Origin: DATDAH01 sp963792205 | Lineage (GTDB): Bacteria > Actinomycetota > Acidimicrobiia > Acidimicrobiales > DATDAH01 | Direction: 5' to 3' | Assembly: GCA_963792205.1 (NCBI GenBank) | Contig: CAWBVI010000012.1 | Span: forward strand, 38,566 to 102,565 | DNA: 64,000 nt | Part shown: positions 1 to 8,881 of the stretch, piece after piece | How positions within the stretch are numbered: the first letter of the stretch is position 1 | Layout of the letters: each line of letters begins with the position of its first letter | The notes under the pieces: generated by a model | Told to the model about the DNA's origin: nothing | What the model saw: the letters and a program-made list of their open reading frames with translations, nothing else | Databases searched by the model: none | Program-made: the position numbers and the translations under genes

Positions 1-26
1 GGCCAGCCACCTCCACGACACCGCCA

Positions 27-1608
27 TCAGGCGAAGCGATCGGTGCGGCGGACGACCAGGAGCCAGGTGAGCACGGCGCTGCCGAGGACCAGGACGGTCG
101 CGGCCAGGCCCACCTCGCCGAGGAACCCGCCCTCCTGCGCGTCCCAGATCCGCACCGCGAGGGTCTCGAAGTTGGTGGGCCGAAGCAGGAGCGTGGCGGG
201 AAGCTCCTTCATCGTCGAGAGGAGCACCAGGCCGGCCCCGGCCAGGAGCCCGGGCAGCATGATCGGCACCTCCACGGTGAAGAAGCGCCGGACCCGGCCG
301 GCGCCGAGCGTGCGGGCCACGTCGTCGAGGCGGGCCGGGATGCCGCCGACGGCCACCTGACCGGCCCGCATCGACTGCGCGCCGAAGTGGACGACGTAGG
401 CGAAGATCAGGATCGGGATCGTCTGGTACAGCGCCCCGACGCCGGGGGCGTTCAGGGTCCAGAACACCAGCGAGAGGGCGACGACGAGGCCGGGCAGGGC
501 GAAGCCGCTGGCAACCACCGCGTTCGTCATGCCCCCCACCCGGGTGCGATGGCGAGCGGTGAGGTAGGCGACCGGGAGGACGAGCACCGCCGCCACCGCG
601 GCCGTCACGATGCTGATCAGCGCGGTGCTGGCCGCGGGCACCGCGAGGTCGCCGACGCTGTCGGCCAGCTCGCGGCCGACCCGTTCGCCCTGCAGGGCTC
701 GAAGGGCCCAGTAGCCAAGGGTGATGGCCGGAGCGACCAGCGCCATTCCGATGACGCCGGCGACGGCAGCAAGGGACGGCCAGCGCCAGCGGCCGAGGCG
801 GATCTGGAGCGGCCGGCGCCCACCACCGACCTCGGTGCGCGCCCGGCGCAGCCCCACCGTCCGCTCACCGGCGGCCACCGCGAGCGCCAGGACGGCCAGG
901 ACGAGAGCCAGGGCGAAGGCCCGTTCCTGGTCGACGAGGCGGTTGGCGAAGATCTCCACGGTCAGGGTCCGGTAGCCCATGAGCTGGACGGCCCCGAACT
1001 CGCTCACCGTGTAGAGGAAGACGAGCAGCGTCCCCGCGGCCACCGCCCCCGCCGTCTGCGGGCAGGACGACGGTGCGGAACACCGACCGGGGCGAGTGCC
1101 CGAGCAGGCGGGCGCTCTCCTCGAGCGAGGGCGGAAGTGTGCTCAGCCGGGCGGCGACCGGCAGGTAGACGTACGGCTGGGTGAACAGCACGAGCACGAG
1201 CCAGGACCCGAACCACCCGTGCAGCTCGACCAGCTGGCTCACCCCGAACCACTCCTCGACCAGCCCGCCCTCGGCGAACATGTTGAGGAACGCCAAGGCG
1301 CCCACGAAGGTGGGGAACACGAGCGGCAGGGGGACGAGGACCCGCCACAGCCGCCGCCCGGGCACATCGGTCCGGATCGTGAGCCATGCCAGCGCCGTCC
1401 CCAGTGCCGCTGATCCTGCGGACACGGTGGTGGCCAGCACCACGGTCCGCCCGAGCGACGCCATGGCCTGCCCCTGCCGGAGCTCGGCCCACAAGTCGGC
1501 GCCGGTGCTGATGTTCCGCCACACCACGTAGCCCAGCGGCCCGGCGAACAGCACCGCCACCACCACCGCCGACACGGTGAGCCCCCATCCGGGCCGGGTC
1601 CGTGTCAT
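27..1608 (-). CDS. fbpB: Ferric-iron ABC transporter permease (FbpB/AfuB type), single frameshift
   Basis: Inner-membrane permease of a ferric-iron ABC importer. About 525 codons with roughly twelve hydrophobic segments and two binding-protein-dependent permease modules, the usual size for the fused FbpB family. The first half reads from an ATG at 1608 and includes LEESARLLGHSP, an EAA-loop motif; the second half reads in another frame to a stop at 27 and has a second EAA-like loop (LDDVARTLGAG). The frames join near 1060, where CCCGCAGACG has one C too many: removing it gives VVLPQTAGAVAAGTLLVF, the normal family sequence. It starts just after the binding-protein stop, so the two are one operon. 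The frameshift is probably a sequence error, because both halves are fully conserved. Confidence 0.85.
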
Positions 1609-1609
1609 G

Positions 1610-2611
1610 TCAGGAATTCATGCCTGACTCCTCGATGAGCTCCTGGGTGCGCTCGAGGCCACCGGAGAGCTCGTTGATGTCGACGTCGCGCACGGGCGGC
1701 GGCGGCGGCAGGACGTCGCTGGGCTCGACCCCGTCCACCAGCGGGTACTCGAAGGTCTCGTCGGTGAAGAAGCGCTGGGCGTCCTCCGACAGCAGGAACT
1801 CGATGAGCTGCTCGGCCTCGTCGGGCAGGTCGGCCGACTTCAGGACGCTGGCCCCGGTCACCAGCCGGAGCGACCCGAGGTCGTCGGCGGCGAAGAAGTG
1901 GTTGCGACTCGAGGCGTCCGGGTCCTCCTCGAGGATGCGGTAGTTGTAGTAGTGGTTCACGAGACCGAAGCGGACGACGCCGCGGGCCACGGCGTCCACG
2001 ATCGTCAGGTTGTCGGCGTACACCGGCGAGTCGTTCTCGGCCATGCCCTCGAGCCAGGCCAGCGTCTCCTCGTCGCCGAGCTCGGTGCGCATCGAGGTCA
2101 CGAAGTCCTGGAACGAGCCGTTCTCCGGTGCGACCGCGACCTGGCCCTCGTACTGCGGATCGGTCAGGTCGAGGACGGACTCCGGCAGCTCGGACTCGTC
2201 GACGACGTCGCTGTCGTAGACGAGGGTCCGGAACCGGGCCGACAGCCCGACCCAACTCCCGTCCTCGGCCCGGCTCTCCTCCGGGACCAGCTCGAGGACG
2301 CCCTGCGGGAGCTCGGCCAGGAGGCCGGCCTCGTCGAGGAAGCCCTCGGCCCCGGGGCTCTGGGAGATGAAGACATCGGCCGGCGAGCGATCGCCCTCCT
2401 CGGTGATGAGCAGGGCGAGGTCGGCGGACTGGCCGTAGCGGACGTCGATGGCGATGCCGGTCTCGTCGCTGAACTGCTCGAGCAGCGGGCCGAGGAGCTC
2501 GCTGTTGCGACCGGAGTAGATGGTGAGGCGCTCCTCGTCGCTGCTGCAACCGGCGAGGCCGCCGGCGACGGTCACGAGGACGAGCGAGGCGAGGGCGAGG
2601 CGTCGGAACAC
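1610..2611 (-). CDS. fbpA: Ferric-iron ABC transporter substrate-binding lipoprotein (FbpA type)
   Basis: Extracellular iron-binding component of the importer. 333 residues from a GTG start, with a lipoprotein signal peptide ending in the lipobox LAGC. The mature protein starts with the family's LTIYSGRNSELLGPLLEQF strand and later carries a tyrosine pair in NHYYNYR, which in FbpA/FutA proteins coordinates ferric iron. Length and order match periplasmic-binding-protein-like II iron binders. It is cotranscribed with the permease immediately downstream. A DtxR/IdeR-like box lies 22-36 nt upstream of the start, so iron repression is likely. Substrate could in principle be another oxyanion or metal, but the YSGR motif and tyrosines favour Fe(III). 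Confidence 0.88.
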   Translation of the reverse strand: MFRRLALASLVLVTVAGGLAGCSSDEERLTIYSGRNSELLGPLLEQFSDETGIAIDVRYGQSADLALLITEEGDRSPADVFISQSPGAEGFLDEAGLLAELPQGVLELVPEESRAEDGSWVGLSARFRTLVYDSDVVDESELPESVLDLTDPQYEGQVAVAPENGSFQDFVTSMRTELGDEETLAWLEGMAENDSPVYADNLTIVDAVARGVVRFGLVNHYYNYRILEEDPDASSRNHFFAADDLGSLRLVTGASVLKSADLPDEAEQLIEFLLSEDAQRFFTDETFEYPLVDGVEPSDVLPPPPPVRDVDINELSGGLERTQELIEESGMNS

Positions 2612-2632
2612 GCGGCGCAGGCTACCTGGTTG

Positions 2633-2647
2633 TAAAGGTGGCCTAAC
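2633..2647. promoter_or_regulatory. Candidate DtxR/IdeR iron box
   Basis: On the minus strand GTTAGGCCACCTTTA matches 11 of 15 positions of the IdeR core GTTAGGCTAACCTAA. It lies in the 70-bp divergent intergenic region between fbpA (minus) and fetA (plus), so one site could control both import and export. The match was made by eye, with no score computed. Confidence 0.5.
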
Positions 2648-2681
2648 AATCAGCGCCTGGCCGCGTGCGCCAGACTGCGGA

Positions 2682-3332
2682 GTGGTGCCGGCCGCCGACC
2701 CGCTGTTCTGCTTCGAGGACGTCGGGCTCGACAGCGACGGTCACGTCCGGCTGGTCGCCGTCGACGCCACGATCCCGGACGGTGCAGTGACCGTCATCGT
2801 GGGCGCGTCGGGGTCCGGCAAGTCGTCCCTGCTCCGCCTCTGCAACCGGCTCGAGGCACCCACTGCAGGGCAGGTCCGCTTCCGGGGCGAGGACCTCGCC
2901 GGCGTCGACGTCCGCGCCCACCGGCGCCGGGTCGGCATGCTGTTCCAGCGACCGATCCCCTTCGCCGGCACCGTACGGGACAACCTGCAGGTGGCCCGCC
3001 CCGAGCTCGGCGACGACGCCGCCACGGCGGTGCTCGAGCGGGTCGGGCTGACCCGGTCCTTCCTCGACCGTCACGCCGACCGCCTCTCCGGCGGCGAGGG
3101 GCAACGGATGTGCCTGGCCCGCACCCTGGCGACCGAGCCGGAGGTGCTGCTGGCCGACGAGGCCACCTCCTCGCTCGACCCCGACGCCACCCGCAGGCTC
3201 GAGGAACTCGCGCTGGCGCTGCGCGACGTCGGCATCCCGGTGGTCTGGGTCACGCAGGAGCACGAGCAGATCGAACGCATCGCCGACCACGCCCTGCGGG
3301 TCGACGCCGGTCGGGTGACGATCCTCGGATGA
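2682..3332 (+). CDS. fetA: ABC transporter ATP-binding protein, FetA type
   Basis: Cytoplasmic ATPase of a two-gene ABC exporter; in E. coli FetAB exports iron. Start chosen at the tandem GTG codons at 2682/2685, because upstream reading runs into the divergent fbpA gene. About 216 residues with Walker A GASGSGKS, signature LSGGEGQR, Walker B VLLADEATSSLD and a switch histidine region WVTQEH. It ends 4 nt before the next gene, a FetB-like permease, which fixes the family assignment. The divergent arrangement with a ferric importer supports a role in iron balance. Other substrates are possible. Confidence 0.82.
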   Translation: MVPAADPLFCFEDVGLDSDGHVRLVAVDATIPDGAVTVIVGASGSGKSSLLRLCNRLEAPTAGQVRFRGEDLAGVDVRAHRRRVGMLFQRPIPFAGTVRDNLQVARPELGDDAATAVLERVGLTRSFLDRHADRLSGGEGQRMCLARTLATEPEVLLADEATSSLDPDATRRLEELALALRDVGIPVVWVTQEHEQIERIADHALRVDAGRVTILG

Positions 3333-3336
3333 GCGC

Positions 3337-4113
3337 GTGAACGGCGACGTCACCTGGGTCGGGCTCCTGGGCTCGCTGATCCTCGTGGCCGTGGCGGTCG
3401 GTGTCTCCCGGTGGCAGGGGCTCGGTCTCGAGCGGTCGATGATCGTGGCCGTCGTCCGGGCCACGGTCCAGCTCCTGCTCGTCGGCCTCGGCCTCGGCCT
3501 GGTCCTGGCGGAGGACGCGCCCCTCCTCTGGTCGTGGCTGTGGGTGATCGGGATCGTGGTCTTCGCGGCCGTCACCATCCAGCGCCGGGCGCCGGCGATC
3601 CCGGGCCTCCTCGAGGTCGCCCTGGTGGCCGAGACCGTGACCGCGGTGATCAGCCTCGGGGTCGTCTTCGGGCTGTCCATCTTCCCGCTCGAGGCCCGCA
3701 CCCTCGTGCCCGTGGCGGGCATGATCCTCGGCAACGCGCTGAGCGCCGCGGTGCTGGCGGCGCGCCGGCTGGTCGAGGAGTTCGCCGACAAGCGCGACGA
3801 GCTGGAGTCCCGCCTGGCCCTCGGCTGCTCCGCCACCGACGCCGCTCGGCCCTACCTGCGGGTGGTCCTCCGCACGGCCCTGACGCCGCAGATCGAGAGC
3901 ACGAAGGCGGTGGGCCTCGTGTTCCTCCCGGGGGCGATGACCGGCCTGATCCTCGCCGGGGTCGACCCGTTCGACGCCGTCCTGGTGCAGCTGGCCCTCA
4001 TGTTGCTGATCCTCGGCGGCGTCGCCACCGTGAGCACGGTGATCGCCCTGGGCGCGTCGCGGCGCCTGTTCACCCCCGACGAACGACTCGTCGAGTTGCT
4101 GCGGGAGGCCTGA
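3337..4113 (+). CDS. fetB: ABC transporter permease, FetB type (UPF0014)
   Basis: Membrane partner of the preceding ATPase. 258 residues from GTG with about seven hydrophobic segments. The conserved UPF0014/FetB block MILGNALSAAVLAARRL is followed by the amphipathic region after RDELESRLALGCSATDAARP and then LPGAMTGLILAGVDP. Family length is about 250-260 residues, so it is complete. FetAB in E. coli protects against iron and peroxide stress by exporting iron. Here it sits back to back with a ferric importer and near EfeO-EfeB, consistent with iron homeostasis. Export of iron rather than another metal is inferred. Confidence 0.85.
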   Translation: MNGDVTWVGLLGSLILVAVAVGVSRWQGLGLERSMIVAVVRATVQLLLVGLGLGLVLAEDAPLLWSWLWVIGIVVFAAVTIQRRAPAIPGLLEVALVAETVTAVISLGVVFGLSIFPLEARTLVPVAGMILGNALSAAVLAARRLVEEFADKRDELESRLALGCSATDAARPYLRVVLRTALTPQIESTKAVGLVFLPGAMTGLILAGVDPFDAVLVQLALMLLILGGVATVSTVIALGASRRLFTPDERLVELLREA

Positions 4114-4142
4114 ACCGCCGTCCGGGGTGCGATGATCCGGCC

Positions 4143-5255
4143 GTGCGCCTGCACGCCGTCGACCTCTACCGGGTGTGCCTCCCGCTCGTCCGACCCTTCC
4201 GGACCTCGTTCGGCGAGCAGACCGTGCGCGACCTCCTCGTGCTGCGGGTGGAGACCGACGTCGGCGAGGGCTGGGGCGAGTGTGCGGCCGACGTCGACCC
4301 CCACTACTCACCCGAGTTCGACGACGCCGCCCGGCTCGTGCTCATCGACCACCTCGTCCCCCTCCTCGTCGCCGCCGGCGCCGACCTGTCGGGGGCCGGC
4401 GTGGCCCGCCTGCTCGAGCCGGTGAAGGGCCACCGGATGGCCAAGGAGGCCCTGGAAGTGGCGGTGCTCGACGCCGAGCTGCGGGCAGCCGGCGTCTCCC
4501 TGGCCGAGCACCTGGGCGGGGTGCGGGACGCGGTCGACGTCGGTGTCTCGGTCGGCATCACCGACGACCCGGCGGAGCTGGCCGGCTGGGTGGCCGAGTA
4601 CCTCGACGAGGGCTACCGGCGCATCAAGCTCAAGATCGAGCCCGGTGCCGACGTCGAGCGCGTGGCGGCCATCCGCGAGCTGGTCGGGCCCGGCTTCCCC
4701 CTGCAGGTCGACGCCAACACCGCCTACCGGGTCGAGGACGCCGACCACCTCGCCCGCCTCGACGAGTACGACCTGCTCCTGGTCGAGCAACCCCTGCCCG
4801 AGGACGACTTCGTCGGCCACGCCGAGCTGGCCCGGCGGCTGCGGACCCCGATCTGCCTCGACGAGTCCATCGAGTCGCTGGCCCACGTGGAGACCGCGCT
4901 CGCCCTCGGGGCGTGCGGCGTGGTCAACATCAAGCCCGGCCGGGTCGGCGGCCTGCTCGAGGCCCGGCGGATCCACGACCGCTGTGTCGCCGCCGGGATC
5001 CCGGTCTGGTGCGGGGGGATGCTGGAGACCGGCATCGGCCGGGCGTCGTTGGTGGCCCTGTCGTCGCTGCCCGGGTTCACCCTCCCGGGCGACTCGTCGG
5101 CCTCGGACCGCTACTACGCCACCGACCTGACCGAGCCCTTCGCGCTCGAGGACGGGCGCTTGCGGGTGCCGACGGGCCCCGGCCTCGGCGTGACCGTCGA
5201 CCTCGACGCCCTCGAGCACTTCACCGTCGCCCGCGACCACGTCGGGCCGTACTGA
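4143..5255 (+). CDS. menC: o-Succinylbenzoate synthase / N-succinylamino acid racemase family enzyme
   Basis: Enolase-superfamily enzyme of the muconate-lactonizing subgroup, 370 residues from GTG. The catalytic set is visible: KLKI (acid/base lysine), DANTAYR, VEQPL and CLDES (metal-binding acids), and NIKPGRVGG (second lysine). Sequence type is that of MenC enzymes that also racemize N-succinylamino acids. Adjacent genes do not include other menaquinone genes. Instead a COG3375-like GNAT acyltransferase follows after 3 nt, the pairing known from Geobacillus kaustophilus, where the pair converts D- to L-amino acids through N-succinyl intermediates. So menaquinone synthesis and amino-acid racemization are both possible. 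The symbol marks the family, not a proven role. Confidence 0.8.
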   Translation: MRLHAVDLYRVCLPLVRPFRTSFGEQTVRDLLVLRVETDVGEGWGECAADVDPHYSPEFDDAARLVLIDHLVPLLVAAGADLSGAGVARLLEPVKGHRMAKEALEVAVLDAELRAAGVSLAEHLGGVRDAVDVGVSVGITDDPAELAGWVAEYLDEGYRRIKLKIEPGADVERVAAIRELVGPGFPLQVDANTAYRVEDADHLARLDEYDLLLVEQPLPEDDFVGHAELARRLRTPICLDESIESLAHVETALALGACGVVNIKPGRVGGLLEARRIHDRCVAAGIPVWCGGMLETGIGRASLVALSSLPGFTLPGDSSASDRYYATDLTEPFALEDGRLRVPTGPGLGVTVDLDALEHFTVARDHVGPY

Positions 5256-5258
5256 GCC

Positions 5259-6053
5259 ATGGCCCTGGTCATCCGCGAGACCGAGGGCATGGCGGAGATC
5301 CAGAGCCTCACCGCGCTGATGACCGACGTGTGGGGCGACACCTTCCTGGATCCCGGGATCGTCCGGGCCATCCAGTACTCCGGCGGCTACGTGGCCGGCA
5401 CCTGGGACGGCAACCGGATGGTCGGCGGCTCGCTCGGCTTCGTCGGGCGTCACGGCGACGACGTGCTCCTGCACTCCCACGCCACCTGCACGGCGCCCGG
5501 GCTGGGGAGCCAGGGCATCGGCCTGGCGCTGAAGTGGCACCAGCGGCGGTGGGCCCTCGACCGGGGGCTCGGGATCGTCGAGTGGACCTACGACCCGCTC
5601 GTCGCCCGCAACGGCTGGTTCAACCTGACCAAGCTCGGCGCTCGGGGGGTGGCGTACGAGGTCGACTTCTACGGCCGGATGACGACGGCCATCGAGCGGG
5701 GCGAGGAGAGCGACCGCTGCGTGGTCCGCTGGGACCTCGAGGACCCCAGGGTCGTGGCGGCCGCCGCGGGCGAGCTCGCGCCCGCCGACGTGGATGCGCT
5801 CCGGTCCCAGGGTGTGCCGGTGCTGGTCTCGGTGGGTGACGAGGGGGAGGCGGTGGTCGGCGTCCCCCCGGACGGCGACCTCGCCCTGGCCCAAGTCGCC
5901 CCGGACATCGAGGCACTCCGGGTCGGCAACCCCGAGAAGGCGGCGGCCTGGCGGATCGCCCTCCGCGAGACCCTCGGCCGGGCCATGCAGCACGGCCGCC
6001 ACCTGACCGCCGCCGGGCGCGACGGCTGGTACGTGCTGGACCGCCCGGCCTGA
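5259..6053 (+). CDS. GNAT-superfamily acyltransferase (COG3375-like)
   Basis: 264-residue protein starting with an ATG 3 nt after the menC-like stop, so almost certainly cotranscribed. The N-terminal half is GNAT-like: LTALMTDVWGDTF, GGSLGFVGRHG, then the acyl-CoA pyrophosphate-binding stretch GLGSQGIGLALKWHQRRWAL and IVEWTYDPLVARNGWFN. The pattern is that of the predicted acyltransferases found next to N-succinylamino-acid racemases. In the Geobacillus system the partner succinylates D-amino acids. Here that role is inferred from sequence type and gene pairing only. Confidence 0.78.
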   Translation: MALVIRETEGMAEIQSLTALMTDVWGDTFLDPGIVRAIQYSGGYVAGTWDGNRMVGGSLGFVGRHGDDVLLHSHATCTAPGLGSQGIGLALKWHQRRWALDRGLGIVEWTYDPLVARNGWFNLTKLGARGVAYEVDFYGRMTTAIERGEESDRCVVRWDLEDPRVVAAAAGELAPADVDALRSQGVPVLVSVGDEGEAVVGVPPDGDLALAQVAPDIEALRVGNPEKAAAWRIALRETLGRAMQHGRHLTAAGRDGWYVLDRPA

Positions 6054-6070
6054 CCCGCGGCGCTCCTAGC

Positions 6071-6421
6071 TCAGGGAGCGGGGGGTCGCTCGTGGCGCGG
6101 TTGGTAGAGACCGAGCTCGCTCCCACCCGGGAGGCGAAGCCGCGTGAGCAGGCCCCAGCCCTGATCGGTCACGGGCTCGGTGACCTCGATCCCGGCGGCG
6201 ACGAGGTCGGCGATGGTGCCCTCGACGTCGTCACACATGAGGTAGAGCTCGTGGCTGGGGACCCCGTCGGTCGGGTGCACCGCGACCTCGGCCGGTGGCA
6301 GCCCGAAGATCAACCACCCACCGCCGACGTCGACGTTCGGGAGCCCGAGGACATCCCGCAAGGCGCCACGATCAGCGTCGGGGTCCGTGCTGTGCAGGAT
6401 CACGTGCGCACCGTCGATCAC
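6071..6421 (-). CDS. VOC (glyoxalase/bleomycin-resistance) family protein
   Basis: Single VOC domain of about 116 residues, start GTG at 6421. Recognizable features are the opening HVILHSTDPDADRGALRDVLGL, the central GGWLIFGLPPAEVAVHP with a histidine, the HELYLMCDD strand, and the terminal LPGGSELGLYQPRH with a Glu likely to bind metal. Such domains act as dimers in metal-dependent lyases, isomerases or dioxygenases, or simply bind ligands; the substrate cannot be told. It is divergent to the PhyH-type gene with only about 30 nt between starts, so they may share a promoter region. Confidence 0.8.
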   Translation of the reverse strand: MIDGAHVILHSTDPDADRGALRDVLGLPNVDVGGGWLIFGLPPAEVAVHPTDGVPSHELYLMCDDVEGTIADLVAAGIEVTEPVTDQGWGLLTRLRLPGGSELGLYQPRHERPPAP

Positions 6422-6451
6422 GCCCGGAGCGTAGGCGTACGCTTGCCGGTC

Positions 6452-7633
6452 GTGAGCGTCGACCTGCGCACGCGGACGGATGCCGACGTCCCGGCCGTCG
6501 ACGCGACGCGGTTCTTCGAGGTCGACCTTCCGGAGATGGTCGGACGGCGGCCGGACCTCGTGGAGGGGACACGGCACCTCGGGTTGCGCCCGCTGGCCGT
6601 CGAGGTCGACGGGCAGTCGTGGGTCCTGGAGCGCAACGGGACGATCACGGCCCGGCCGGGGACGACCGACACGACCCTGCCCGTGACCCGCGAGCGGCTG
6701 GCCGACCTGGTCAACGACCAGGTGACGCCGGTCGGCCTGATGACGGCCGGCGAGTGGGCGCTCGACCGGAGCGTGCGCACGGTCATGGACTGGTGGTTGG
6801 TGCTGCGCAGCCTGATCGACGAGCGACCCGTCCACGTCCCGGGCGCGGTCCACGTCAACGCCGACCTCGGGCGTTCGTTCACCCTCGACGACGACCCCGC
6901 GGCGCTGCGGGCGTTCCTCGAGGAGGCGGGCTACCTCCACGTCAAGGGCGTGTTCACGCCCGCCGAGATGCAGCAGATCAGCGACGACATGGACGCCGCC
7001 GAGCCCGAACACCGGCCGGGAGACGGTCGGAGCTGGTGGGCCACCCTGGCCGACGGCACCGAGCGGGTCGTCCGCATGCAGGCCTTCGAGGACCGCTCCG
7101 ACACGGCGGCCGCGCTGATCGCCGACGAGCGCTTCCTCGCCCTCGGCGCCATCCCGGCCTGCGGCCACGAGGCCGGACGGGAGGGGCGCCACCGCGTCGA
7201 GGCCCTGTTCAAGCCCCTCGGCGTGGCCCGGGGGATCTCCGACGTCCCCTGGCACAAGGACTGCAGCATCGGCCGCCACAGCTACGAGTGCTGCAGCCTC
7301 ACCGTGGGGATCTCGGTCACCGGCGCGGGCCCCGGGTCGGGCCAGCTGCGGGTGATCGCCGGCTCGCACCGGGCCCTGGTGTGGCCATCCCTCTTCGACG
7401 CTTCACAGCTCGACCTGCCCGAAGTACCCCTGGCCACCGAGACCGGCGACGTCACCGTGCACCTGAGCTGCACGCTGCACATGGCCGAACCGCCGACCGA
7501 GCGGGAGCGCCGGGTGCTGTACACGGGCTTCGGCCTCCCGGCGCCGGACGCCGAGGCCGCCTTGGCCAACCGTCGCCGGCTCCAGGCCGCCCGCGAGTCC
7601 GCCCCCCAGAACGCCACCCAACCCCCCGCCTAG
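6452..7633 (+). CDS. Phytanoyl-CoA dioxygenase (PhyH) family protein
   Basis: 393-residue non-heme Fe(II)/2-oxoglutarate-type oxygenase, start GTG at 6452, just beyond the divergent VOC start. The PhyH core lies at about residues 150-370: EEAGYLHVKGVFTPAEM at the start, the iron ligands H-x-D in VPWHKDCSIGRH, GSGQLRVIAGSHR, then a distal histidine in SCTLHMAEPP and an arginine in ERRVLYTGF expected to hold 2-oxoglutarate. The N-terminal 150 residues are not recognized. It is convergent with efeB: the two stops share CTAG. Substrate unknown; the family hydroxylates lipids, acyl-CoAs and small metabolites. Confidence 0.75.
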   Translation: MSVDLRTRTDADVPAVDATRFFEVDLPEMVGRRPDLVEGTRHLGLRPLAVEVDGQSWVLERNGTITARPGTTDTTLPVTRERLADLVNDQVTPVGLMTAGEWALDRSVRTVMDWWLVLRSLIDERPVHVPGAVHVNADLGRSFTLDDDPAALRAFLEEAGYLHVKGVFTPAEMQQISDDMDAAEPEHRPGDGRSWWATLADGTERVVRMQAFEDRSDTAAALIADERFLALGAIPACGHEAGREGRHRVEALFKPLGVARGISDVPWHKDCSIGRHSYECCSLTVGISVTGAGPGSGQLRVIAGSHRALVWPSLFDASQLDLPEVPLATETGDVTVHLSCTLHMAEPPTERERRVLYTGFGLPAPDAEAALANRRRLQAARESAPQNATQPPA

Positions 7634-8881
7634 GCCAGGAGGGCCTCGCCGAGGATCTGGCCGTCGTCGACGCCGGGCAGGGCGAAGAAGAAGCCGCCGC
7701 CCACCGGAAGGATGTACTCCTCCAGCGGCTCGCCGTCGAGGCGGGTCTGCACCGGCAGGAACTGCCGGGACATCGAGCGCTGGAAGCTGACGAAGGCGAG
7801 GCCCTGGTCGAGCTGGCCGTTGCCGTCGAAGCCGCGGGAGAAGCTGAAGCCCCGGCGCAGGATGAGCTGGTCCTCGGTCTCCGGCGTACGGGGGTTGGCC
7901 AGCCGGATGTGGGCGTCGAGGGGCGTGATCTCGCCGTCGAGGTCGTCGGCGAAGTCCGGGATGTCGGTCTCGACCTCGCCGTCGAGCGGCGCGCCGGTCT
8001 CCTTCTTGCGCCCGATCAGGGCCTCCTGCTCGCTCAGCCGGGTCCGGTCCCAGAACTCGACCAGCATGCGGATGACCCGCACGGCGTGGTACGACCCGCC
8101 GACCGCCCAGGCCGGCTCGTCGTCGTCGGCGCCGACCCACACGAAGCGGTCCATGGCCTCGTCGTCCTCCGGCCGCAGGTTGGCCGTGCCGTCGATGAAG
8201 CCCATGAGGTTGCGCACGCCGGCCTCGCCCGGGCCCGCCTCGGCCCGCCGGGTGTAGCCGTCGAGCATCCAGTGCAGGACGAGCGTGCCCCGGGTGACCC
8301 GCATGAGCTGGCGGAGGGCGAACAGGTCGGTGTCCTCGTTGGCACTGCTGATGGAGATGAGCAGGTCGCCGTGGGTGCGCTCGGGATCGAGGCGGTCGTT
8401 GGTGAGGAACGGCATCGGCTCCAGCTCCCGCGGCCTGCGGTCAGCCAGCCCGAAGCGGTCGTCGAACAGCGACGCCCCGACCGAGACCACGATGCTCAGG
8501 TCGGCGGGCGGGGGCGGGTTACCGAGGTGGCCGGTGTACAGCGCCGGAAAGGCCGGGTCCCGCTCGTCGTAGGGGGTCCCCGTCATGAGGCGCTCGGCTT
8601 CGTCGGTCAGGGCCGTGAACATCTCCCGCAGCTCGTCGGGGTCGGACGCCGTGACCTCGAAGGCCGCCATCAGAGCTGCTGGCCTGGTGCAGGGCGGTGA
8701 TGCCGGCCTGGTGGGGACCCCGGAAGTCGAGGTAGGTCAGCTCCGGCGCGTCGGCCGCGGCCTCACCGTCGTCGGACGAGCACGCACCAAAGAGACCGGC
8801 GGCGCCGCCCACCAACGCGGCACCACCGGTCCCCTGAAGGAATCGTCGCCGGGAGACGGCCCCCGGGCAGCCGTCGGTCAT
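7630..8881 (-). CDS. efeB: Deferrochelatase/DyP-type peroxidase EfeB, single frameshift
   Basis: Heme peroxidase of the EfeB family, exported by the Tat system and thought to recover iron from heme or oxidize Fe(II) for EfeO. The first 70 residues (ATG at 8881) have a Tat motif SRRRFLQGTGG, a Cys at the end of the signal, and LDFRGPHQAGI, the DyP opening. The rest lies in another frame and contains the distal loop GFIDGTANLRPEDDE (the DyP GxxDG aspartate), the GSYHAVRVIRMLVEFWDR block and the heme-side RRGFSFSRG. The two parts join at about 8680-8684: dropping one C gives HQAAALMAAFEVTA, the usual DyP sequence. Start codon overlaps the efeO stop as ATGA. Probably intact in the organism. Confidence 0.88.

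Noticed and set aside
27..1608. Programmed ribosomal frameshifting in the permease
   Set aside because: No slippery heptamer with a following structure was evident, and the same kind of extra-C lesion occurs in many unrelated genes.
4308..6002. Long minus-strand open frame opposite the menC-GNAT pair
   Set aside because: Val/Gly/Asp-rich without motifs, while both plus-strand genes carry full catalytic motifs.
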